Source of the DNA: Thermoflexales bacterium
GTDB taxonomy: Bacteria; Chloroflexota; Anaerolineae; Fen-1058
DNA: 18,483 nucleotides
Direction: 5' to 3'
Assembly: GCA_017882055.1 (NCBI GenBank)
Contig: JADGQE010000015.1
Coordinates: 1 to 18,483 of the forward strand
The notes beneath the pieces are model-generated. The model had not been told where the DNA came from. It saw only the letters and a program-made list of their open reading frames with translations, and ran no database searches. Of the stretch, positions 1 to 6,006 are shown one piece after another (position 1 is the stretch's first letter; the number at the start of each line of letters is the position of its first letter). A program made the position numbers and the translations under genes.

Positions 1-21
1 TTCATCGCGCGGGCGCGTTTG

Positions 22-30
22 TGTTATCAT
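22..30 (+). promoter_or_regulatory. Extended -10 promoter of recD2, probably leaderless
   Basis: TGT followed by TATCAT fits the extended -10 pattern TGnTATnnT. The ATG of the helicase gene begins 7 nt after the hexamer, where transcription would be expected to start. No Shine-Dalgarno sequence fits into that space. I infer a leaderless mRNA. The upstream region is cut by the window edge, so a -35 cannot be judged. Confidence 0.45.
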
Positions 31-37
31 CTTCCCC

Positions 38-2377
38 ATGGACTCGCTCGAAGGCGTCGTCGAACGCATCACCTACTACAACGCAGAGAATGGCTACACC
101 GTCCTCCGCTTGAACGCGCGCGGCCAACCTGATCTCGTGACCGTCATCGGAAATTTGCCGGAGATCACGCCCGGTGAATCGCTGCGCCTGAGCGGCCAGT
201 GGTCCGTCCATCCGCAGCACGGCAAACAATTCAAAGCCGAAAAGTGCGAGCAAGTCTTACCCGCCACGATTGAAGGCATCAAGAAATACCTCGGCTCGGG
301 ATTGATCAAAGGCGTGGGGCCGGTAACGGCCAGCCGCATCGTCAAGAAGTTCGGTCCCGAAACGCTCGACATGCTTGATCGCGCCCCCGAGCGCATCCGC
401 GATGTGCTGGGCATCGGGCCGAAACGCGCGGCGTTGATCACCCGTGCCTGGGAAGAACAAAAATCGATCAAGCAAGTGATGCTGTTTTTGCAAGGGCACG
501 GCGTCACCACCGGTCTCGCCGTCAAGATTTACAAGCAATACGGCGACGCCGCGATCGATGTGGTGCAGGCCGATCCATATCGATTGGCCGGCGACATCTA
601 CGGCATCGGCTTCAAGACCGCCGACAAGATCGCGCACGATCTCGGCTTGCCGCACGATGCCCCCTCGCGCGTGGCGGCCGGCGTCGTCTACACCCTCAGC
701 AACTTCGCCGATCAAGGCCACGTCTTCGCGCCGCAATCCAAACTGGTTCACGATGCGGCCGAGTTGTTGACGGTACAGGCTGATCAAGTTGTCGCTTCGT
801 TCGATACGTTGGAGAAGAATGATCAAATCAAACGCGAAGTAATTTATCCGATCGTTGGTGCGCTGCCCAAACGAATCGCCCCTGCCCTTGAACCATCCCT
901 CGATGAATTTCTCGCGGCCGATCAAGCGGCGCGATCCGCCCCCGTGCCTTACACCCTCTCGACACCGCAACTCGTTTCGCCATTGAGTCCAGGCCAACAA
1001 GCGCTGCGGGATGAGCCGGCGATCTACCTCACGCCATTTTATCACGGCGAAGTCAGTGTCGCGAAACGCTTGAATGCCATCATCGATTCGCGCTTATCAC
1101 GTTTGAATGATCTGGCGAAGATCGATCTGCAACCCACTCTCAACGATCTTGGCTCGACGGTTTCCGGCCGCCCGACCGCGCGCTTGAGCGATCAGCAGCG
1201 TGAAGCTGTGCGTGCGGCGATTCAACACAAAGTGACGGTGTTGACCGGCGGGCCGGGCACGGGCAAAACCACGACGATGCGGGCCGTCATTGAACTGCTC
1301 GAAAAGTTCGGGCATCGCTACGCCCTCGCTTCGCCGACGGGCCGCGCAGCCAAACGCTTGAGTCAGGCCGCCGATCGACCCGCCAAAACGATCCACCGTT
1401 TGCTTGAATTCGCGCCCAGAGAAGGCTTCAAGCGCAATGCCGAGAACCCGCTCGAGGTCGATCTGCTGATCGTCGACGAAGCCAGCATGATCGATCTATT
1501 GTTGATGAATCATCTGCTCAAAGCCGTGCCGCTGGATGCCCACCTGCTGCTCGTCGGCGATGTCGATCAGCTGCCCAGCGTCGGCGCGGGCGACGTGCTG
1601 CGTGACGTGATCCAGTGCGGGCGCGCCACCGTCATTCGGCTCGACGTGATCTTCCGGCAGGCGATGAACTCACACATCATTACCAATTCGCACCGCATCA
1701 ACACAGGCCAGCTGCCGCTCACGCCGAAAGAAGCCGGCGATTTCTTTTTGTTCGTCAAAGAAGATCCGGAGGAAGCTGCCGAGCTGATCGTCGATCTGGT
1801 TGCAGCGCGCATTCCTGGCAAGTTCGGTTTGAAGCCAACGGATATTCAAGTCCTTTCACCGATGTATCGCGGCGGCACCGGTGTTTCGGCCTTGAATGCG
1901 CAGCTGCAAGAAAAACTCAATCCGCCCACAGCCCAAAAGATCGAGCGGCGTTTGGCCGGCACGTTGTTCCGCATCGGCGACCGCGTGATGCAAACCCGCA
2001 ACAACTACGACAAAGATGTCTACAACGGCGATATGGGTTACGTGACGGGGATCGATTTAGAGGAACAAACGCTGACCGTCTCGATCGACGATCGGCCCAT
2101 TCGCTACGATTGGACCGAAGCCGACGAATTAGCATTGGCCTATGCCATCAGCGTCCACAAAGCGCAGGGCAGCGAATATCCGGCCATCGTGATGCCGCTG
2201 CTTACGCAGCACTACATGATGCTACAGCGCAATCTCTTGTATACGGCCATCACACGCGCGAAGAAACTCGTTGTGCTGGTCGGCAGCCGCCGCGCACTGG
2301 CGATGGCGGTGAAAAACAACAAGCCTGGCGAAAGATACTCAGGGTTGAAGGAAAGACTAAGTGCGCAGGCAAAGTAG
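38..2377 (+). CDS. recD2: RecD2-type ATP-dependent DNA helicase (superfamily 1B)
   Basis: A 779-aa protein with the RecD2 layout. An N-terminal OB-like segment is followed by helix-hairpin-helix motifs (GVGPVTASRIVKKFG near 91-105, VLGIGPKRAALI near 123, GIGFKTADKIA near 190). The helicase core has Walker A GGPGTGKTTT (about 405-414), Walker B LLIVDEASMID (about 478-488) and the C-terminal motifs SVHKAQGSEYP and LLYTAITRAKK. The family unwinds DNA 5'-3' and works in repair outside RecBCD; no recB or recC neighbour is visible. The stretch around 285-345 is a proline- and alanine-rich insertion between the HhH region and the motor domains. The ATG at 38 is the only sensible start and sits directly behind an extended -10 element. 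The gene ends facing a leftward small gene. Family assignment is firm; the exact repair role is inferred. Confidence 0.95.
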   Translation: MDSLEGVVERITYYNAENGYTVLRLNARGQPDLVTVIGNLPEITPGESLRLSGQWSVHPQHGKQFKAEKCEQVLPATIEGIKKYLGSGLIKGVGPVTASRIVKKFGPETLDMLDRAPERIRDVLGIGPKRAALITRAWEEQKSIKQVMLFLQGHGVTTGLAVKIYKQYGDAAIDVVQADPYRLAGDIYGIGFKTADKIAHDLGLPHDAPSRVAAGVVYTLSNFADQGHVFAPQSKLVHDAAELLTVQADQVVASFDTLEKNDQIKREVIYPIVGALPKRIAPALEPSLDEFLAADQAARSAPVPYTLSTPQLVSPLSPGQQALRDEPAIYLTPFYHGEVSVAKRLNAIIDSRLSRLNDLAKIDLQPTLNDLGSTVSGRPTARLSDQQREAVRAAIQHKVTVLTGGPGTGKTTTMRAVIELLEKFGHRYALASPTGRAAKRLSQAADRPAKTIHRLLEFAPREGFKRNAENPLEVDLLIVDEASMIDLLLMNHLLKAVPLDAHLLLVGDVDQLPSVGAGDVLRDVIQCGRATVIRLDVIFRQAMNSHIITNSHRINTGQLPLTPKEAGDFFLFVKEDPEEAAELIVDLVAARIPGKFGLKPTDIQVLSPMYRGGTGVSALNAQLQEKLNPPTAQKIERRLAGTLFRIGDRVMQTRNNYDKDVYNGDMGYVTGIDLEEQTLTVSIDDRPIRYDWTEADELALAYAISVHKAQGSEYPAIVMPLLTQHYMMLQRNLLYTAITRAKKLVVLVGSRRALAMAVKNNKPGERYSGLKERLSAQAK

Positions 2378-2383
2378 ACGTTA

Positions 2384-2419
2384 GCGTGTTGCGCATCTCA
2401 TTGGCCTTACGCAATACGC
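2384..2419. repeat. Imperfect inverted repeat between convergent genes
   Basis: GCGTGTTGCG (2384-2393) and CGCAATACGC (2410-2419) pair with one mismatch around a 16-nt loop. It lies between the 3' ends of recD2 and the small leftward gene. No T-run follows on either strand, so I do not call it an intrinsic terminator, but it could still slow polymerase or protect 3' ends. Confidence 0.4.
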
Positions 2420-2432
2420 AGGTCGTATCACT

Positions 2433-2606
2433 TTATCGCCGTCTCGGCGTTACACTCACTCCGTCATATCGATTGCGGCTCTCTAACTCCTCCACCCGCT
2501 GGAGCAGGTCTTGCAACACTTGCAGCATTTGGCCGATCACCTGATCGGGCGTCAGGTCTTGATGGAACCAGCGTTGAATCAACTCGTCCAGCGAATAAGT
2601 CCCCAT
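2433..2606 (-). CDS. Small 57-aa acidic helical protein, unknown function
   Basis: Reading leftward, ATG at 2606 opens 57 codons ending in TAA. The start is preceded by a clear ribosome binding site, GAGGTGG, ending 3-4 nt before it. The protein begins MGTYSLDELIQRWFHQD, followed by a predicted amphipathic, coiled-coil-like segment (LTPDQVIGQMLQVLQDLLQRVEELES, written here in two runs: LTPDQVIGQMLQV and LQDLLQRVEELES), and ends in a basic tail (TPRRR). No membrane segment, cysteine or known motif is visible. Its upstream region is unusually elaborate: a consensus promoter overlapping a palindrome, a terminator-like hairpin and a second palindrome. A Cro/C1-type regulator is encoded just upstream on the same strand. 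The pairing could suggest an antitoxin-like or co-regulator role, but the sequence does not show one. I do not recognise the family. Confidence 0.65.
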   Translation of the reverse strand: MGTYSLDELIQRWFHQDLTPDQVIGQMLQVLQDLLQRVEELESRNRYDGVSVTPRRR

Positions 2607-2630
2607 CGTCCACCTCGCAATTTCAGCACA

Positions 2631-2644
2631 ACACGTTACCGTGT
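2631..2644. promoter_or_regulatory. Palindromic operator-like site, copy 2
   Basis: ACACGTTACCGTGT: 5-bp arms ACACG/CGTGT around TTAC. It differs by one base from copy 1, which lies exactly 70 bp away (start to start). It sits between the terminator-like hairpin and the ribosome binding site of the small gene, so it falls within the predicted leader. A roadblock or looping site is possible. Confidence 0.55.
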
Positions 2645-2656
2645 AAACACTGTGCT

Positions 2657-2678
2657 AAAAAACGCAGCCGCACTGCGT
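2657..2678 (-). terminator. Terminator-like hairpin in the leader of the small gene
   Basis: On the minus strand ACGCAG-TGCGG-CTGCGT forms a 6-bp stem, followed by an unbroken run of six T counting the last stem base. It lies only about 10 nt after the predicted transcription start (near 2688) and before the small gene. It would cut most transcripts short unless overridden, which makes it a candidate attenuator. Confidence 0.5.
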
Positions 2679-2694
2679 CTAATGGATCGATCTT

Positions 2695-2723
2695 ATTTTA
2701 ACACGCTACCGTGTAGTTGTCAA
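2695..2723 (-). promoter_or_regulatory. Consensus sigma70-type promoter of the small gene
   Basis: On the minus strand TTGACA (2718-2723), a 17-nt spacer and TAAAAT (2695-2700). The -35 is perfect and the spacing optimal. Fourteen of the 17 spacer bases are the palindrome at 2701-2714, so a protein bound there would block polymerase. Start of transcription is expected near 2688. Confidence 0.7.
2701..2714. promoter_or_regulatory. Palindromic operator-like site, copy 1, inside the promoter spacer
   Basis: ACACGCTACCGTGT, 5-bp arms with a 4-bp centre, directly abutting the -10 hexamer. Position and repetition at 2631-2644 mark it as a repressor site. The neighbouring Cro/C1-type protein is the obvious candidate binder; this is inference. 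Confidence 0.6.
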
Positions 2724-2726
2724 TAA

Positions 2727-2773
2727 GCAAAAGTGAGAACCAGGCTCTTATCCAGAAACGCGATTCTCACTTT
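2727..2773 (-). terminator. Terminator of the Cro/C1-type regulator gene
   Basis: AAGTGAGAA (2731-2739) pairs perfectly with TTCTCACTT (2764-2772); on the minus strand the stem is followed by TTTTG. The stem includes the stop codon of the regulator gene. The next promoter starts four bases beyond, so the regulator and the small gene are separate transcription units. Confidence 0.6.
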
Positions 2774-2997
2774 CGAGGTTTGTAAACGAAACCGGCCCGT
2801 TCGGCGATCAGGCCCAGATATTTGGAAGTGGAGCGGCGCGGCTTGTAAATGCCCACTTCCCACTCACTGATCGTCTGCTGGCGCACACCGAGCTCTTCGG
2901 CCAGCTGCTCCTGTGTCATGCCCAGATGATCACGCAGGGCCTTCACCTGTTCGGCCGTCCACTCCACTTCATATTCCACGCGGCGCTTGGCAACCAT
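2767..2997 (-). CDS. Small Cro/C1-type (XRE) helix-turn-helix regulator
   Basis: A 76-aa protein consisting of little more than one HTH_3 domain. HLGMTQEQLAEELGVRQQTI (about 24-43) is the classic helix-turn-helix, followed by SEWEVGIYKPRR. An in-frame upstream extension to 3051 exists. I chose ATG 2997 because AGGAG lies about 8 nt before it and the extension is not HTH-like. Stand-alone regulators of this size bind short palindromes as dimers; two such palindromes lie immediately downstream, in front of the 57-aa gene. Control of that gene by this protein is inferred from position only. No toxin-like partner is recognisable next to it. Confidence 0.85.
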   Translation of the reverse strand: MVAKRRVEYEVEWTAEQVKALRDHLGMTQEQLAEELGVRQQTISEWEVGIYKPRRSTSKYLGLIAERAGFVYKPRK

Positions 2998-3056
2998 GCC
3001 TTTCGACTCCTGACTGCTTATGAGTCTAGCATGTAGGCCGTCTGCGTGCAAGTCAA

Positions 3057-3084
3057 CAAAAACGCCGGAGCTGGCTCCGGCGTT
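3057..3084 (-). terminator. Intrinsic terminator after the PspC-domain gene
   Basis: AACGCCGGAGC (3061-3071) and GCTCCGGCGTT (3074-3084) pair perfectly over 11 bp; allowing for a realistic loop, 10 bp remain. On the minus strand the stem runs into TTTTTG. It lies 17 nt past the stop codon of the PspC-domain gene. Confidence 0.8.
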
Positions 3085-3101
3085 GTATTCGCGGCCTGGC
3101 C

Positions 3102-3575
3102 TTACGGTCGCGGTTTACGGAACTGCGTGCTCAACATCAACAAACCGATGAGGATCAATGCCCCAGGCCACAGCAAGTTGAAGTTGATGTGCACAAAGTT
3201 CTGCAGCAGGAACATACCGCCCAGCACAATCAACGCAATGCCGACAAACAAGCCGCCGTTTCGATTCGTCGTGTGCGGCGTGGAACTGCCATCACTCGAC
3301 GCGCCAAAACTCTGGCCGAGTTCGCGCGCGCGACTGGCCATTTCCTGCGCGTTGTCGTGCATGATTTCGTTCGGCGTGCCGGTCGCCCGGCCTTCCTCTG
3401 GCACAATGATCCACATGATGAAGTAGATCAACACCCCGCTGCCGCCGAACACCGCCAGCAGCACAAAGGCCAATCGCACCAACGTCGGATCGATGCTAAA
3501 GTAGGCACCTAGCCCACCGCAGACACCCCCGATCATCGTATCGGTCTTGCTTCGAGATAAACGTCGCGTTTCCAT
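3102..3575 (-). CDS. PspC-domain membrane protein
   Basis: 157 aa. The N-terminal PspC domain shows its hallmark RLSRSKTDTMIGGVCGGLGA (about 5-24), then YFSIDPTLVRL and a hydrophobic helix (36-58) ending in IIVPEE. A polar linker (60-106) leads to two closely spaced membrane helices (GGLFVGIALIVLGGMFLL about 107-124; LLWPGALILIGLLML about 134-148), resembling the LiaF/DUF5668-like tail. PspC proteins are membrane stress sensors or effectors in the phage-shock response. AGGAGG lies six bases before ATG 3575, so the start is certain. No pspA or pspB neighbour is present, and the gene has its own terminator, so it is probably monocistronic. Confidence 0.9.
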   Translation of the reverse strand: METRRLSRSKTDTMIGGVCGGLGAYFSIDPTLVRLAFVLLAVFGGSGVLIYFIMWIIVPEEGRATGTPNEIMHDNAQEMASRARELGQSFGASSDGSSTPHTTNRNGGLFVGIALIVLGGMFLLQNFVHINFNLLWPGALILIGLLMLSTQFRKPRP

Positions 3576-3679
3576 TTGAATCCTCCTGATCCATATCTAC
3601 TGAATTAGTTTTCGAGCACATCACGGATGCAGCCCGGAATAAGCCATAACGACTAAGTGGTCCGACAGCCTGTTCACGT

Positions 3680-4735
3680 TTAGCACATTCGGGTCATCCG
3701 ATCAGGCGCTTGCGAAACGCTAGCCGGTCCACGGGTTCGCAGCCAGCGTTCAGCCGCAAAGCGCACAATCTGCGTCACCATGTCATCGTACAGCATGCCC
3801 GCCGCCTGGGCCGCCATCACCACCACCGAACCGGAATTGATATCGGGATTCGCGTTGATATCGATGACACAGGGTTGGCCATCGCGCAGGCGCAGATCGA
3901 TCCGGGCATAATCACGGCAACGCAGGGCGCGATAGGCTTGCAGGCACGCAAGCTCGAGCTGTTGCCGGACACGGGCCTCCATCATAGCCGGACACAGAAA
4001 TCGGATGTGTTGAGTGTCCGGCGAAGCATAATCGAATTTTGCCTGATACGTGTAAATGCGATCGCACGGATCGACGTAAGCGCTAAAATCCAATTCGCCT
4101 GCAGGCAACACTACCGGCGGGGTGTTGCCCCATACCGTCACTTGAAATTCGCGCCCGTCGACAAATTCTTCGATCAAGGCCGGAGCATGAAATGTATCCA
4201 AAACAAATTCCACGCGCTGCCGCAGGTGCCGCTCGTCGTAGACCACTGCATCGCGATCGATGCCGTAACTCGAATGTTGATTGATCGGTTTAACGATCGC
4301 GGGATAGCAATCCCACTGGATCGTGGTCAGATTACGCGCCGCCGCGCCAAAGGGAATCGGCACACCGGCCTCGGCCAACAGTCGACGCACCTGCCATTTG
4401 TCACGCGAGATTCGTAATGACCATACTCCAGAACCGGTATAAATGAACTCCAATTTTTCAAGCTCTTCGACCACCACATCATAATCCCAGGGTCGATCGG
4501 CATAGCCTTCACACCAGTTGAAAATCAACCACTCATTCGGATCATAGCCACGGCCACGGAGGGCTTCAGCCACACTGTCATAAACTTTAGCATCTTCCAC
4601 ATGATAACCATTCGCCCTCAAGCCCGCCATCAACAGCCGGGTTTCTTCAGCCACTTCAAGTAAATCGTCTGCGGTCCAGGAATTATCATGATTATGCAGC
4701 AACAGGACCTTAGCAGGAACAGGTGTAAACGACAT
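3680..4735 (-). CDS. ATP-grasp protein, D-Ala-D-Ala-ligase-like (copy B)
   Basis: 351 aa from ATG 4735; the in-frame extension to 4921 overlaps the neighbour and is rejected because homology with the paralogue begins at PAKVLLLHNHDNSW. ATP-grasp features: the lysine motif PAIVKPINQHSSYGID (145-160), LIEEFVDGREFQV (187-199) and the metal-binding end DLRLRDGQPCVIDINANPD (280-298). The family joins a carboxylate to an amine through an acyl-phosphate. The usual D-Ala-D-Ala ligase signature (EINTxPG) is altered, so the substrate is probably different. The upstream neighbour is a clear paralogue, 40 nt away. No good Shine-Dalgarno is visible, suggesting coupling to the first gene. The tail after about 335 (polar, ending TRMC) is not shared. 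Substrate unknown. Confidence 0.85.
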   Translation of the reverse strand: MSFTPVPAKVLLLHNHDNSWTADDLLEVAEETRLLMAGLRANGYHVEDAKVYDSVAEALRGRGYDPNEWLIFNWCEGYADRPWDYDVVVEELEKLEFIYTGSGVWSLRISRDKWQVRRLLAEAGVPIPFGAAARNLTTIQWDCYPAIVKPINQHSSYGIDRDAVVYDERHLRQRVEFVLDTFHAPALIEEFVDGREFQVTVWGNTPPVVLPAGELDFSAYVDPCDRIYTYQAKFDYASPDTQHIRFLCPAMMEARVRQQLELACLQAYRALRCRDYARIDLRLRDGQPCVIDINANPDINSGSVVVMAAQAAGMLYDDMVTQIVRFAAERWLRTRGPASVSQAPDRMTRMC

Positions 4736-4775
4736 TTCGAATTTTTCCAGATCGGTCGCAGCCAATCGAATCAGC

Positions 4776-5792
4776 CTATGTCCGTGATCGCGGCCAGCGT
4801 TCCAGCGCGCACTCCACGATCCGCGCAGCGAGCTGTCCGTAGGTGAGGCCCAGCATCTTGGCCGCAATCGCATGATCAGACTCAAATGAGAGATCGGCGT
4901 TGGGATTGACATCCAACACAATCGGCTGGCCGTCCTTCATGCGTAAATCGATCCGGCCATAATCGCGGCAGCCGGTGGCCCGATAAGCGCTGCGTGCTGC
5001 CTCTTCCAATCGAGATTGAGTGCCGGCCTCGAGCGGCGCCGGGCACAGAAATTTCGTCAGATAGTAGGGCGCATTGAGTTTGTCGAACTTGGCCTCGTTG
5101 GTGTATATCCGATCGCGCATATCGTTGAATAACGTGTAATCAATTTCTACCGGCGGCAGCACCTCAATCGATCGATTGCCGACCAGTGGCACATGCACTT
5201 CGCGCCCGTCGATAAACTCTTCTACCAACGCCACTGCCAGTTTGAATTCGTCCAGCACCCACTGCACTTGCCGCCGCAATTCGCCCGGCGACTCCACCAG
5301 CGAAGCCCGCGAGATGCCCTGACTCGAATGTTGATTGGACGGCTTCACCATCGCTGGAAAGATCGCCCAGTCTTCAACATGATCGTCCCGATAGACTCGG
5401 CCTTCCGGCAGCGACACGCCTGCTTCGGATAACAACTGGCGGACGAGGTCTTTGTCCATCGAGGTCCGCATGGTCTGCGGACCTGCACCCGTAAAGACAT
5501 ATCCCAGCGATTCGAGTTCGGTTGTAATCTCAGTGTCGGTCCACGGCCGATCGTAATATTGTTCACACCAGTTAAAGATCAGCCATTCGTCCGGCGAGTA
5601 ATAAGGATGCCCCCCCAGTTCGTTGACGACGCTGTGTCTGATCGTCAGCACTTCCACCTGATAGCCGTTCTCGATCAGGCCATTCATCATGCGGGCCAGT
5701 TCGAGGTCAATTTCCTCATAGTCGGCCGGCGTCCAAGTGTTGTCATCGTTGCTCAGAATCAGCACTTTGGCGGGTTCAGAACGAATGGGCAA
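4776..5792 (-). CDS. ATP-grasp protein, D-Ala-D-Ala-ligase-like (copy A)
   Basis: 338 aa from TTG 5792, chosen because GAGGAG ends seven bases before it; TTG 5807 and GTG 5798 are less well placed. The layout matches copy B: KVLILSNDDNTW at the N terminus, EWLIFNWCEQYYDRPW near 70, FTGAGPQTMRTSMDKD near 100, ATP-grasp lysine in PAMVKPSNQHSSQGIS (146-161), VEEFIDGREVHV (190-201) and metal ligands in DLRMKDGQPIVLDVNPNAD (282-300). Both copies keep the FNWCE motif and an FDxxxxxxxxxxxFLCPA segment, features shared by the pair rather than by housekeeping Ddl. I infer an amide- or ester-forming ligase working with copy B, perhaps successive additions. No peptidoglycan gene is adjacent. Confidence 0.85.
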   Translation of the reverse strand: MPIRSEPAKVLILSNDDNTWTPADYEEIDLELARMMNGLIENGYQVEVLTIRHSVVNELGGHPYYSPDEWLIFNWCEQYYDRPWTDTEITTELESLGYVFTGAGPQTMRTSMDKDLVRQLLSEAGVSLPEGRVYRDDHVEDWAIFPAMVKPSNQHSSQGISRASLVESPGELRRQVQWVLDEFKLAVALVEEFIDGREVHVPLVGNRSIEVLPPVEIDYTLFNDMRDRIYTNEAKFDKLNAPYYLTKFLCPAPLEAGTQSRLEEAARSAYRATGCRDYGRIDLRMKDGQPIVLDVNPNADLSFESDHAIAAKMLGLTYGQLAARIVECALERWPRSRT

Positions 5793-5845
5793 AATCACGC
5801 TCCTCAAGCTGGAAGTTGCCGACTAGTGATTAGAGCAACTCTCAT

Positions 5846-5880
5846 CCAACATCCAACTTCCAATCTCTAACGTCCAAATT
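5846..5880. repeat. Tandem heptamer repeat, five units
   Basis: CCAACAT, CCAACTT, CCAATCT, CTAACGT, CCAAATT stand head to tail (consensus CYAANNT). The array sits between the probable extended -10 of the ATP-grasp genes and their ribosome binding site, so it would be transcribed as leader RNA. It resembles the short tandemly repeated repetitive heptamers of cyanobacteria in form only. A second heptamer array lies at 8777-8811. Confidence 0.65.
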
Positions 5881-5886
5881 GTAGCA
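5878..5886 (-). promoter_or_regulatory. Extended -10 promoter of the ATP-grasp pair
   Basis: On the minus strand TGC then TACAAT. No credible -35 at 16-18 bp, as expected for extended -10 promoters. Transcription would start near 5871 and run through the heptamer array to the GAGGAG site. Confidence 0.45.
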
Positions 5887-5989
5887 TACAAGTTTCTGGC
5901 AAGGAGCAGGCTTTGAACTGATTTTAGCTCAGACTTTAGGCGGATATTTCGCGGTACGTGAAAGAGGGTCCCCATAATGCGCGCGGCTT

Positions 5990-5998
5990 TGGTATAAT
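5990..5998 (+). promoter_or_regulatory. Extended -10 promoter of dus, probably leaderless
   Basis: TGG followed by a perfect TATAAT. The next ATG codons are at 6001 and 6007; only 6007 lies where transcription would start (8 nt after the hexamer). No -35 match at 17 bp and no Shine-Dalgarno, the same design as in front of recD2. Confidence 0.6.
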
Positions 5999-6006
5999 GA
6001 ATGACG

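Noticed and set aside
257..1045. A 262-codon open frame antisense to recD2
   Set aside because: Shadow of the helicase frame in GC-rich DNA; no start signal or domain.
2631..2660. A second full promoter for the small gene (TTTACA ... TGAAAT on the minus strand)
   Set aside because: The match to consensus is poor and copy 2 of the palindrome is not placed between -35 and -10 as in copy 1.
2998..3051. Longer XRE regulator starting at 3051
   Set aside because: The extra 18 residues are not HTH-like and the AGGAG site serves ATG 2997.
4736..4921. N-terminal extension of ATP-grasp copy B to 4921
   Set aside because: It overlaps the 3' end of copy A and has no counterpart in the paralogue; homology starts at the chosen ATG.
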